Source of the DNA: Pseudo-nitzschia pungens
Taxonomy: Eukaryota; Bacillariophyta; Bacillariophyceae; Bacillariales; Bacillariaceae
NCBI GenBank assembly: GCA_037355855.1
Contig: CM074767.1
Span: 248,001-312,000, forward strand
Length of the DNA stretch: 64,000 nt
Direction: 5' to 3'
Every line of letters begins with the position of its first letter. Position 1 is the first letter of the stretch. The notes under the pieces were generated by a model. It worked only from the letters and a program-made list of their open reading frames with translations, was not told the origin of the DNA and ran no database searches. This document shows positions 32,501 through 44,353 of the stretch, in pieces. Position numbers and translations under genes: made by a program.

Positions 32501-35500
32501 CTTCATTAGGGGTCATGACGTAGTCAGGCTCGGATTGCATACCTGACTTCGCTTCTGTTTCTACCAGCTGTTTTGGGACTGACTTTGAGAGAGACTTTTC
32601 GGGTCTGTCCCAGCTTGTTTTCTCGGTGTTTACATTATAATAGTAAGTGTCCCCACTAGCAGGATCAGTTGATTCTACCCAGCCTTCAGGAAGAGGTGAC
32701 ATGACACTTCCAATCGATTCAGTGTCATTGCCGGCGTGATCATCTTTCTTGACCTCATCGAATGTGAAATCTCCGTTCAATTCTACCAACGTGGAAGATT
32801 CGTTCGAATCGGAAGGTCTCTCCCAACTGACTTCTTCGGTCAAAGTGTTGTAGAAATAAATGCCGCCACTCGAAGGATCCTCAGCTTCGACCCAATAATC
32901 AGGGAGAAGGTCAGAAGGAGGTTGAGTCTCTTTCTCTTCAGCTCCACTGCTATTAATGGAAACGTTCTCCTGGTCTTCGTGGTTGTCGTTGATCTGGACA
33001 GTATCACTTTCAGCATTGTCGTGGAGCAAATCGTCAGGTGTATCCTGTGGTCTGGCCCAACTAGTTTCGCCAGACTCTGCATTGTGATAATACGGCTTTC
33101 CAGTTAAAGGATCTTCCATTTTTCGCCAACCATCAGGCAAAGACAATTCGGCCTCATAAGCCAGATCATTTCTAGCGGAATCAGGTTCTTTGTTCGCATT
33201 TGATAAAATATCCCCTTCCTCTACGACTGTTTCCTCGGTAGAAACAAGAACGTCTTCAGTAAGATCTCCCACAGCATCCAATGGAATGTCCTCTTCCTCG
33301 TCATCTGCAACCAATACTTCGGTTGGTCTATCCCAGCTGGTTTTGCCAGACTCTGCATTGTAGTAGTAGACATTTCCGCTTGATGGGTCCACCATCTCTT
33401 CCCAACCATCTGGCAAAGCATCTTCATCTGCATTTTCATCAGCTTCAAAAACTATTTCTTCTTCCTTCTCGTCTGCAATAAAGTCCTCATCTTCTCCCTT
33501 CTCATCTGTTACAACGTCCTCTTCCTCATCCTCATCAACACCCAGCGTTCCTGTTGGTCTATCCCAGCTAGTTACGCCAGACTCTGCATTGTAGTAGTAG
33601 ACATTTCCGCTTGATGGGTCCACCATCTCTTCCCAACCCTCTGGCAAAGCATCTTCATCTGCATTTTCATCAGCTTCAAAAACTATTTCTTCTTCCTTCT
33701 CATCTGCAATAAAGTCCTCATCTTCTCCCTTCTCATCTGTGACAACGTCCTCTTCCTCATCCTCATCTACACCTCGTGCTTCTGTTGGTCTATCCCAGCT
33801 AGTTTCGCCAGACTCTGCATTGTAGTAGTAGACATTTCCGCTTGATGGGTCCACCATCTCTTCCCAACCATCTGGCAACTCGTCAGAATGCGTAACAATG
33901 TTTTCTTCCCCATCATTTAGGCTCACATCCCCTCCATCTTCTTCACTCTCAGACAGTTTTGGAACGACTGTTTCCTCGGTAGAAACAAGGACGTCTTCAG
34001 TAAGATCTCCCACAGCATCCAATGGAATGTCCTCATCCTCATCCTCATCTACACCTCGTGCTTCTGTTGGTCTATCCCAGCTAGTTTCGCCAGACTCTGC
34101 ATTGTAGTAGTAGACATTTCCGCTTGATGGGTCCACCATCTCTTCCCAACCCTCTGGCAAAGCATCTTCATCTGCATTTTCATCAGCTTCAAAAACTATT
34201 TCTTCTTCCTTCTCGTCTGCAATAAAGTCCTCATCTTCTCCCTTCTCATCTGTGACAACGTCCTCTTCCTCTTCCTCATCCTCGTCATCTGCAACCAATA
34301 CTTCTGTTGGTCTATCCCAGCTAGTTTCGCCAGACTCTGCATTGTAGTAGTAGACTATTTCCGCTTGATGGGTCCACCATCTCTTCCCAACCATCTGGCA
34401 AAACATCTTCCTGAGTACTTTCATCCGCATTTTCATCAGCTTCAAAAACTATTTCTTCTTCCTTCTCATCTGCAATAAAGTCCTCGTCGTCTCCCTTCTC
34501 ATCTGTTACAACGTCCTCTTCCTGTTCCACGTCATCTGCAACCAATACTTCTGTTGGTCTATCCCAGCTAGTTTCGCCAGACTCTGCATTGTAGTAGTAG
34601 ACTATTTCCGCTTGATGGGTCCACCATCTCTTCCCAACCATCTGGCAAAACATCTTCCTGAGTACTTTCATCCGCATTTTCATCAGCTTCAAAAACTATT
34701 TCTTCTTCCTTCTCGTCTGCAATAAAGTCCTCGTCGTCTCCCTTCTCATCTGTTACAACGTCCTCTTCCTGTTCCACGTCATCTGCAACCAATACTTCTG
34801 TTGGTCTATCCCAGCTAGTTTCGCCAGACTCTGCATTGTAGTAGTAGATATTTCTGCTTGATGGGTCCACCATCTCTTCCCAACCATCTGGCAAAGCATT
34901 TTCATCCGAATTTTCATCAGCTTCAAAAACTATTTCTTCTTCCTTCTCGTCTGCAATAAAGTCCTCGTCGTCTCCCTTCTCATCTGTGACAACGTCCTCT
35001 TCCTCATCCTCGTCATCTGCAACCAATACTTCGGTTGGTCTATCCCAGCTGGTTTTGCCAGACTCTGCATTGTAGTAGTAGACATTTCCGCTTGATGGGT
35101 CCACCATCTCTTCCCAACCCTCTGGCAAAGCATCTTCATCCGAATTTTCATCAGCTTCAAAAACTATTTCTTCTTCCTTCTCGTCTGCAATAAAGTCCTC
35201 ATCGTCTCCCTTCTCATCTGTGACAACGTCCTCTTCCTCTTCCTCATCCTCGTCATCTGCAACCAATACTTCTGTTGGTCTATCCCAGCTAGTTACGCCA
35301 GACTCTGCATTGTAGTAGTAGACATTTCCGCTTGATGGGTCCACCATCTCTTCCCAACCATCTGGCAAAGCATCTTCATCTGCATTTTCATCAGCTTCAA
35401 AAACTATTTCTTCTTCCTTCTCATTTGTGGCAATGCCATCTTCTTGCTCTTTGTCATTTGTGGCAATGTCATCATCTTCTTCCATCTCATCTGTGACAAT

Positions 35501-38500
35501 ATCCTCTTCCTCCTCGAGTGCAACTGATACTTCTGTTGGTCTATCCCAGCTAGTTGCGTTAGAACCAGAATTGTAGTAGTAGACATTTCCGCTTGATGGG
35601 TCCACCATCTCTTCCCAACCATCTGGCAAAGCATCTTCCTGAGTACTTTCATCAGCTCCGAAAACAGTTTCTCCCTTCTCATCTGTGACAACGTCATCTT
35701 CCTCTTCCTCCTCATCTTCAACCAATACTTCAGTTGGTCTATCCCAGCTAGTTTTGCCAGACTTTGCATTGTAGTAGTAGATATTTCCACTTGATGGGTC
35801 CACCATCTCTTCCCAGCCATCTGGCAACTCGTCAGAATGCGTAACAATGTTTTCTTCCCCATCATTTAGGCTCACATCCCCTCCATCTTCTTCACTCTCA
35901 GACTGTTCTGGAAAAGGTTGTTCACCTCCGACGTGAGGCATTTCCGGTGATTCTGCCGTTGCTGATGGTCTCTCCCAACATACTGCACCAGATTCACCGT
36001 GGTAATAGTATACCTTACCTCTTGGATCCTCTGCTTCCACCCATCCATCTGGTAAGTCGTCAACCTCACTTTCGTTGTCCATATCATCTAGGTTCACGTG
36101 GACACTGTCTCCTTCACTCTCAGACTGTTCTGGAACAGGTTCTTCACCTCCGACGTGAGGCAGTTCCGCTGATTCTGCCTTCGCAGATGGCCTCTCCCAA
36201 CTTACTACACCAGATTCACCGTGGTAGTAGTATACCTCACCTCTATTTGGATCCTCTGCTTCCACCCATCCATCCGGCAAGTCGTCAACCTCACTTTCGT
36301 TGCTTTTACTCGAAGTACTGATCGATTCTGTGCAGACATGTTCTGCTTCCTCGTTGGCTTTTTCCGGAGCATTTACTTCTGGCATTTCCCAACTCACTTC
36401 TTGTGTTTTGACATTGTAGAAATACTTATTTCCGCTCGTGGGGTCCGCCGTTTCTACCCAATCTTCGGGGAGTTCCGCCGTTTCTACCTCAGTGTCGTCT
36501 TGTCTGTCCTCGATCCTTTCTTTTGGCTCAAACGTGCCTTCCGCATCTGAATCCTCCATTTCGGGTGATGGCATCGCTTGCTCTTCTGAAATCTCGGATT
36601 CTTCGGATTCGGGTTGCACCTCGCTATCGCCAACTTCGTCACCGTCAGCAACAGCATGCGCCGATGATGGTTTCTCCCAGGATGACTCTCCACTCGAGGT
36701 GTTGTAGTAATACACATGACCACTAGATTCGTCTTCAATTTCTACCCAGCCATTGGGAAGATCGTCATCCATTCCTTCGTCATCGTCTGCGACTTCTTCC
36801 CGGGTTTCTCCTTGGGATAAATCCGAGAGAGCGCTTGCCGCGAATGCAGCAGGTGTGTCATCAGCCGTTTCGTCTGATGCATCGGTCGAACATACAGGTC
36901 TCGTAAAGGTAACGTCATTGGTCAATTTATTCTCGTAGTAGGCTACTTTTCCTGTCGTTGTATCCAAAACCGCAACCCAGCCTTCTGGAAGCGAAGACGG
37001 GGCTGCTTCATCTGGTTCATTTGCTTTCTCGATTTCAATCTGGGTAGGTTCAGCAGCAATCTCCTCCACTCCAGAAGCCTTTTCGTCTGGAATTTCATTC
37101 TCTTCAACGGGCACAGAATCAGGCCTTTCCCATGTTGTTGCGCCCGTCTTGGAATTATAAAAATAGGACTTTCCACTCGACGGATCAGTGGATTCAATCC
37201 AATCATCGCCGTTGTCCTCGCCATCCTCCACTGCTTCTTCACCCTCGTGTTCGGGGGTCGTAGTTTTCTGCGTAGCCGGATCGGTAATCTCTTCCCCTTC
37301 CGGAGACAATTCATCACTCGCGGCCTCTTCATTCGGAATATCTAGCTCGGTTTCATTGCCCTCGGCATCTGGAGCCGACTCGCTTACGTCCGCGACTCCT
37401 TCTTCGCTCTTCTCTTTGGATGCAACGCCCGGTCGTTCCCACGATACATCTCCGGTCAGACTATTGTAGTAGTAGACTTCCTCGGTCTGGGGATCGAAAG
37501 ATTCGATCCAGCCATCGGGCAGTCGTTCTATGTCATCTGGTTCGTCGGATTCATCGGGCTCATCTTGGTTCGATGCTTCTGGGACTGCTGCCTGCTCCAC
37601 CTCATCTGTATCGGTAACTTCGGCCACTTCTTCTTCTTCCGCCGATGGAGAGGAAGACGAGGGTCTATCCCAGGTCACATTACCAGTCCGACTATCGTAG
37701 TAGTAGAGCTGTTTAGTTTTCGGATCGATTGATTCGATCCATCCCTCGGGAAGGGGTTCCAGGTCGCTTTCGTTCGCAGAAACCTCCGGTTCGGGATCGT
37801 AATTGCTGATATCAAACGTTTCTTCTTCGGTAGGGGGGGTTGCTTCGACGGCTGCAGTCTCATCCTCGTGATCAAATTCCGCTCCGTCTTCGGCGGTCTC
37901 TTCGGTGGCAGAAGGCCGTTCCCAGCTGACAGTCCCAGATTCGCTGTGGTAGAAATAACTATTCCCGCTCGAGGGATCTGTGGCTTCGATCCATCCGTCG
38001 GGAAGAACTTCCGGAACAACCTGCTCTTCCGGGGGTTCGATTTGGGTCTCCGGCATGTCGCCCTCAAAGGTGCTACTGGACGGTTCGTTGTCAGCTTGGG
38101 CTGTGTGCTCGGGTTCTGCGGGCAAAGGATCTTCGTCCGCATTCGAATGTTCGGTATCTTCGGGAACCATAGAATTTGGTCGATCCCACGATGTTTCTCC
38201 TGTCAAAAAGTTGTAATAATACGTCCTCCCGCTGGTAGGATCTACCGATTCGGTCCAGTCTTCCGGTAAAGCATCGAGGTCATCGTGATCTTGCGCATCG
38301 AATGGCAATCCGGATTCGTTTTCTTCTTGCGTAGCATCTGCAGGCAACGAGTCGCCGTCGTCGTTTTCCGTGGCTACTTCCGGAGTGGAATCCTCCGCTG
38401 GAACGTCAGCGGTTTCCTCTGCGGATCCATCCGCCGCATCCGTTGGTCGATCCCAGCTGACTTCTCTCGTAACCGTATTGTAAAAGTAGGTGCTTCCGCT

Positions 38501-41500
38501 CGCGGGATCGTCGATCTCCTCCCAGTTTTCGGCAAGACCAGCAGAAGGTGCTGTCTCCGTCTCCACAACGGCTTCGGGCTCGGCGACCGCTTCCGTTGGA
38601 AGATCCAGCTCTTCCGTTGCCACGGCCGCTTCTTCTTCTTCTGCTACTACTACTTGCGGCTGCTCGACCTTGCTCCTCGTTTACGGCGGGGTGATTCATC
38701 TCGGGCGGCCGATCCCAGCTGCTTTCTCCCGTAGCCTCGTTGTAATAAAACGGCTGACCACTGGACGAATCGTGCATTTCGACCCATCCTCCCTCTGGGT
38801 TGGAAGTGGCACTGTCGTGCGATGGCGCTGCTTCGACGGCAGTGTCAGTGGCATCATTTGGTTCCGTTTCCGTTTCGGCCGCTGGCTCTTCCTCCTCCGT
38901 GGCATCAGCCGTATCAGTCACTTTCGGGTTCTGCTGCCTCGTTCGTCTCCGCTCTACTTCCGGCCCCGGGTGGGAATTGGGGGCGCGTCCAACTTACAAC
39001 ATTAGTGGCGGTGTTGTAATAGTACTCCCATCCGCTGTCCGGATCGGATTTGGTCACCCAGTGCTCGGGAAGAGCATCGGATGACTCATTCGATGGAGGT
39101 TCTTCGACGGCTGCTGCTGCGTCCAACGCTGGGGTGTCCTCTTCGGTTTCGGTGTCCGCGGCATCACCGCCTACGGCCTCGTCGTTTCCATCCGGTTGTG
39201 ATTCGAATTCCGCATTCAGGGCATCCAGCGTTGCATCGATCGATGGCACTTCCGCTGCCGCGTCCACAGAATCTTCCTCGGCGGGCTGTTCCACGGTCTC
39301 CGGTTGGTCCAGAGTGCTATTGTCTGCCCCCGGACGTTCCCAAGCCGTTTCTCCCGTGACGGAATTGTAGTAATATATTTTCTGGCTGGATGGATCCGTG
39401 GCCTCCTCCCATCCATTTGGTAGATCTTCGCCATCCGTTGGTTTTTCTTGCGCTGCTGCTGCTGCTGTTGCGTCTTCCATCGGAATGTCGGTAGCATCCG
39501 ATTCGGCAGGAGGCGCATCCAATGCAGTATCGTCCGCAGAGAGAACAGCATTTTCGTCGGCGAATTGTTCCTCGGTCTCCGGTTGGTCCGGAGCGCCATC
39601 GACGGTTGGGGTTGGAGCTGTTGGACGTTCCCAAGCGGTTTGTCCAGTGACGGAATTGTAGTAATACGTGTATTGGGTGCTTGGATTCGTAATCTCCTCC
39701 CATCCATCCGGCAGGTCATTGCTGCTACCGGTGGCTTCCGGTGGCTCCCCGGATGCTACTTCCGCTGGCTCGGCGGCAGGCGCATCCAACGCAGTATCGT
39801 CCGCAGCGGCAACTCGCGGAACGTCTTCTACCGAATCGGTCTTTGAGACGGCGGCTTCTGGTTCGTCGGGGGTGCCATCGATGGTTGGGGTTGGAGCCGT
39901 GGGACGTTCCCAAACGGTTTGTCCCGTGACGGAATTGTAGTAGTACGGCATTTGGGTGGTTGGATCCAGTGTCTCTTCCCATCCTTCCGGGAGATCCGTG
40001 CTGCTACCGGTCGCTTCCATCGGTGCGCTTGCGGCTTCTGCTTCGGCTCCTGCGGATGGTGCTTCATCCTCCACGAAACGATCCACCGCATCCGACTCGG
40101 CGGGGGCCGCATCGAGAGTAGCAGCGACAGCAGTGTCCGTCTCCAAGGGAGTTGTGGTAGCAGTAGCACTAGCAGCAGTAGCAGCCTCCATCTCGGGGGA
40201 GGCTTCGGGAGACTCCGTCCCGGTGCTGCTGTTTGCGGCCGAACTCGTTGTCGTTGTATTTGTCGTCGTCGCGATCGTTGCGGGTCGGTCCCAGGCAGTT
40301 TCTCCCGTAATGGAGTTGTAGAAATACACATTCCCGGTGGTTGGATCGGTGGCCTCGGCCCATCCCTCGGGCATGGCCGGTTCGTTCGGTGGCGGCTTCT
40401 CCTTGTCCTGCGGGGGAGCAGGCAACCCATGATCCATGGGCGGAGTGGCCAGGATGCTTTCCGGTTCGGATGCGGGTGCGGTTATGGTTTCGGGTTTGGT
40501 TTCGACCAAAGCGCTCGCGGCTGCTGGGGTTGCAACCTCCGGAGCCGAAGGAGTGGGCTCCGCGGCAACCGGCGGAACGGAGGGAGCCTCCTGGGTGGTG
40601 ATTCCCGCCGGCGTGGCAGTCACTGCTGCGGTCGCTGTTGCAGCCGCTGGGCTTGTCCCCAACGATTCGGGTTTGGATCGGGATCTGGCACTCGCCCTCG
40701 CGCTCGATCTGGGCGTCGCAGTCGTCGTCGTCGTCGTCGTCGTCGTGGTCTTCGCCCTCGCTCTCGCGGGGGTCCGGGAGCGCGACTTGCGGGGTGTCGG
40801 CAGCTTGAAGCGGGATCGGGTCCGGCCCGGGGAGGCCGACGCTCGCAGCGGGGGAGGTGCCCGGAGCCGCCGCCGGCCCGGGGGCTGCTCCGCCGCTGCC
40901 GGTCCCGGGGCTGCCGCTGCCGCAGGGGACGGTGCCGATGCCGCTGCCGACGCTGGTGATGCCGCTGCCGACGCCGGTGGTTCGAAAGCAGACACCGCTC
41001 GGGGCTGGGTGCGGACGGGAGAGGCCGGCGGGGTGACGCGGCGCATCGGGGAGGACGCCGCCGCCGCCGGCAACCCGTTGGTTTTTTCGTCGCCTCCGCC
41101 ATCGATTGTTTCCGGGGGCTTTGCGGTCGTTGCCGTTGCCATTACTCCTTCGGGCGTCGGAGGCGGCCGCGCAAACAGGGCGGCCGACGGAACGGGCGTC
41201 TGCGTCGGGGGAGCGAATCCAAACACGGTCTTGGGCGGAAGCGACGGGGTCCGGGCATCATCAGCAGCCGGCTGCGAAACCCCAAAAGGAGGATCCGAAG
41301 GGTTCGGCGTCGACGGAGGCGGTTGAACGGCCGGGGGAGGGAATTGCGGTTGTTGGTGGTGGTGATTCGTCGTGGGCGTCGGTGGCGCGTTCGCAAACAC
41401 GTTGCCGTTGCTCGCGGTGGAAGGAGGCGGAAACCGGTTCGGCGTCGGAGGCGCGGAAGGTAGCTTGGGAGGTCCAACCGCCGCCCGCGTCGGTGTCGGG

Positions 41501-42372
41501 GGCGGCTGCGAAAAAACGTCCTTGCTGCTGCTGTTGTTGTTGTTGTTGTTGTTGTTGTTGCTGTTCACGCTGCCATTCATGCTGCCGTTGATTGGCTTGG
41601 CAATGGTGGGAGTCTGCGGAGCCGACGACGACGATGGGGGAAGGCCGTTGTGGTTTCGGCTGCTCGGACCGGGGGTCGGAGTCGGTGGTCTCGCAAACAG
41701 GTCCGCTGCCGCGGCCGCAAGTGTCGGGGGCGGCGTTGGTGCCCTCGCGGTGGCAGCCGTGTTGGCCCGCGGCATCGGTGGCCAAACTCCCCCCGGAGAC
41801 GGCGGCGGCAGGAATCCCCCGCTTCCCGCGGCAACCGGTGCCCGAAGCGACGCGTTGCTCGCATTCGTGTTCTCCACGGGAGTCGGGGGCCGATCGAACA
41901 ACGCAGCGGCTTCCGAGGGAGGCGGAGCGTTCACATCAACTTCCGTCAGGTCTCCGTCGTCGTCGTCGTCGTCGTCCAGCATGGAAGCGAATTGTTCGAT
42001 CGGTGCGGGGGGTGGTGGAGGAGCGAATTGGGGTTTGGGTTTGGCTGCTGCTGGCAGATTCTGTTGCAGCTGTTGCTGTTGCTGCTGTGGTGGCGGAGGA
42101 GGCGCAAAGGCCGGACCGGATTGGGCCAGGGGTCTCGCCGCGCTAAAGAGCATCGAAGCCGCCGAGGTGACCATGTTGACGGTCATGCCCAATCCTCCTC
42201 CTTCATCGTCGTCGTCGCTGCTGTCGTGCTCGTGTTCCTGCTCGTGTCCGGGCATTGGCGGGGGAGGCGGGCGAAATCCCAAGCCTCCCGGTAGCGGTGG
42301 TGGTTGCGCCGGGTGGCTTCCATCCCCGGGCGGAGGCGGCGGAGGGGGTCCCCCACCAAATTGTGACCACAT
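29528..42372 (-). CDS. SEC16: giant Sec16-like protein with about 33 WW domains, four +1 frame breaks
   Basis: Three exons (42372-31736, 31646-30063, 29925-29528), introns 89 and 137 nt with GTAAGTG donors and AAG/TAG acceptors. The joined length minus four extra bases is 4,205 codons. Residues 1-660 are Pro-rich with Gln and Asn runs. About 33 WW domains (LPxGW...YYYN...SWDRP) span ~665-3420, separated by acidic linkers. From ~3460 comes the Sec16 central/ACE1 module (TLCDESVVIEYIKHKA, LLIRGDRENAIEEAMAIGDF, AYEWAKRLGNRDAYF), then a Pro/Met-rich tail. Sec16 scaffolds COPII coat assembly at ER exit sites; the WW array would bind Pro-rich partners, possibly its own N-terminus. Extra bases: ~38917-38922, 38668-38669, 34603 and 34356. 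The last two sit in a duplicated unit. The WW at ~36905-36980 has Phe in place of its second Trp. One gene is inferred from continuous WW periodicity across all breaks. Confidence 0.85.
34354..34847 (-). repeat. recent 247-bp tandem duplication inside the WW array
   Basis: 34354-34600 and 34601-34847 differ by a single base by eye. Each unit spans one WW-plus-acidic-linker module of 82 codons. The extra T (plus strand) after GTAGTAGAC is present at 34356 and at 34603, but not in the next copy out at about 34849, which reads GTAGTAGATATTTC. Confidence 0.85.
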
Positions 42373-43522
42373 GACTTGGTTTGGATCGGTGGACTAGGCG
42401 TGGAGTGGAGCGGAGTGACGGCTGCTATCCTTGCTGCAACTGCTGCTGATGCGGTTGGATGTGATTGCCGATGCTAGTTTCTCGGAGTGGTTGGTCTAAT
42501 AACAAGAACGATAGAGTAATCCTTACAAGCACAACAGAGTCTTTTTCCACAAGATGAGCACACAAAATCAATATGATACCGTACGGTCCTTGCGGACATG
42601 GGATGCAACGGTTCGAAAATGACAGGTGCGAGTTTTGGGTCTCCGAAGGAAAAAATAGATGATAAATACTTCGTACTCTACTCTAATACCGGTACTGGCA
42701 CTTGTGGGAGTATGTACAGTACAAGTTACCGTAGGATTATTACCGTACAACGTACATACTACGCACTAGGGAAGTAAGATTGCATAAGATTACTGCTGTA
42801 CCGTAATTGTGGTGATGACTCCACCTCCATGTTTTATGTTTTGTGATTACGGTACAACTTCAAACTAATACGGTACTATTGCTACGTAACTTACTGTAAA
42901 CCTTACTCGTTGTCGCATGGTTATCGCCGAACTGGACCCCTTGTTGGTTTCTCTACGAGTTTTGTACGTACTCGAACGTACCACGCCCGTGCTCTCTTTT
43001 CCGACCCCTTTTGAGTCAGTCGAGTCGAGATGATTAGTGTAGTAATTAAAGGGTCAAAAGATTCTGACCATGCTTACGATTACGGTAACTGGTGCCTGGT
43101 AAACCTTACGAGGAGTATGTAGACGAGAGCGGACAACATCTACCGTAGGCACGTACGTACTTTTACAGACGACACGACCAACAAGAAAGGCAGGGGCAAG
43201 ATGATTGCGAGCTCTCCAACTTCGGATTTCTAAGAACTTACGTTCGACGCGGACTCGAATACCGATGCGATACCTGTACCTGTACTGCAATTGTATCCAA
43301 ACTACAAACTACAAACTACAAACGCTCGACGCTCGACAACACGAATTCGTCCCCATACAGTATTGGTCGACTTTCATTCTCTCCCCTTCCACCCAACCAC
43401 CTCTGACGTCGGGATTCGAATTGATCGATCGATCCAATCCAATCCAATCCAATCCAATCCACTCCCCCCCTCGCAGCAGTTCTTTGGTCCTTGTCTTCGG
43501 TTCCGGTACATAATTCTTTCCC
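42373..43522. other. divergent intergenic region with AACCTTAC motifs
   Basis: Common upstream region of the Sec16-like gene (minus) and the NTF2-like gene (plus). GTAAACCTTAC occurs at 42896-42906 and 43099-43109, with several TACCGTA half-palindromes, and an ATCCA pentamer tract at 43432-43462. Confidence 0.55.
43432..43462. repeat. (ATCCA)n pentanucleotide microsatellite
   Basis: About five to six copies of ATCCA, 60 bp before the ATG of the NTF2-like gene. Confidence 0.85.
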
Positions 43523-43691
43523 ATGTTGCGTCGCTGTCGATCGGCATTCTCATTCGCATTCACCTTGGCATTCGCCTTGGCGTCAACGGCGACGGCCTTC
43601 CGGTGCTTCGGATCCCGCTTTGTTGAACGCACAAGATCTCTTGCACCACTGCGGGCAACCACCGGTGGACAAGAGCGCAACACCAACGTCT

Positions 43692-43725
<34 letters not shown>

Positions 43726-44353
43726 AAATGGCGAGAGCTTTTTTTCCCCCGACCAGCTCGTGGCCATGGCCAGGGACTACGTGGAGAATCCCTCCCCGGA
43801 TTGGTGGGACGACGAGGACTTTGTCTTTCGGGGCCCCGTCATCGGACCCCTGGTCAAGAAGGACCTGGTGTCCACGCTGGAGGCCAACACGGACCTCTCG
43901 AGGGCCTTCCCGGACCTCCAGGCCAACGCCTTTGGATTCACGGCCGACGATCCGATCGAGCCCAACCGGGTCTGGTACTTTGTGAGGCCCCGCGGGACCT
44001 TTGCGGGGCCCTTTCCCTTTCCGGGCAGCGGCGAGGTCATCGAACCCACCAACGCGCCCTACATCGGGGCTCCCGAGTGCCGGTCGGTCGTCTTCAACCA
44101 AAAGGGCAAGATCGTCTACCAGACGGTCGGGTACGTGGTGGATCGTTTCACGGGGGACACGACCGGGGGCCGGGGGGCCATCTTCGGTCAGTACGCCGTC
44201 ATGGGGAAAGAGATCGATGCCCACCCGGGGGCCTGGTCGACCGTCTTCTTGCAAAAACTGAGCGAGTACCTGCCGGGATTCCCGAAATCGTACTCGAAAC
44301 GGGAGGACCTGCCGGAATGGTGGAAGGACGAGCGGATGGGGGCCGAGCTGTGA
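43523..44353 (+). CDS. NTF2/SnoaL-like fold protein, predicted plastid-targeted
   Basis: 276 residues, one exon, no frame break. Residues 1-25 form a signal peptide whose cleavage region reads STATAFRCFG. The A-F step followed by an Arg-rich, Asp-poor stretch is the diatom bipartite plastid-targeting pattern. A poly-Asn spacer (residues ~57-68) follows. The folded part (from DQLVAMARDYVENPSPDWW to the end) resembles NTF2-like/SnoaL-like cone proteins: FVFRGPVIGPLVKKDLVSTL, VWYFVRPRGTFAGPF, then YQTVGYVVDRFTGDTTGG and a C-terminal helix pair with EWWKDERMG. Homologues in algae are usually annotated only by fold. No catalytic assignment is possible from the sequence; a small-molecule-binding or stress-related plastid role is a guess. 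Codons are strongly C/G-ending, unlike the flanks. Confidence 0.82.

Noticed and set aside
39919..42397. Long plus-strand frames (346 and 341 codons) opposite the Sec16-like gene
   Set aside because: Antisense shadows of a GC-rich, Pro/Ala-rich exon; they contain only Gly/Arg/Ser low complexity and no domain.
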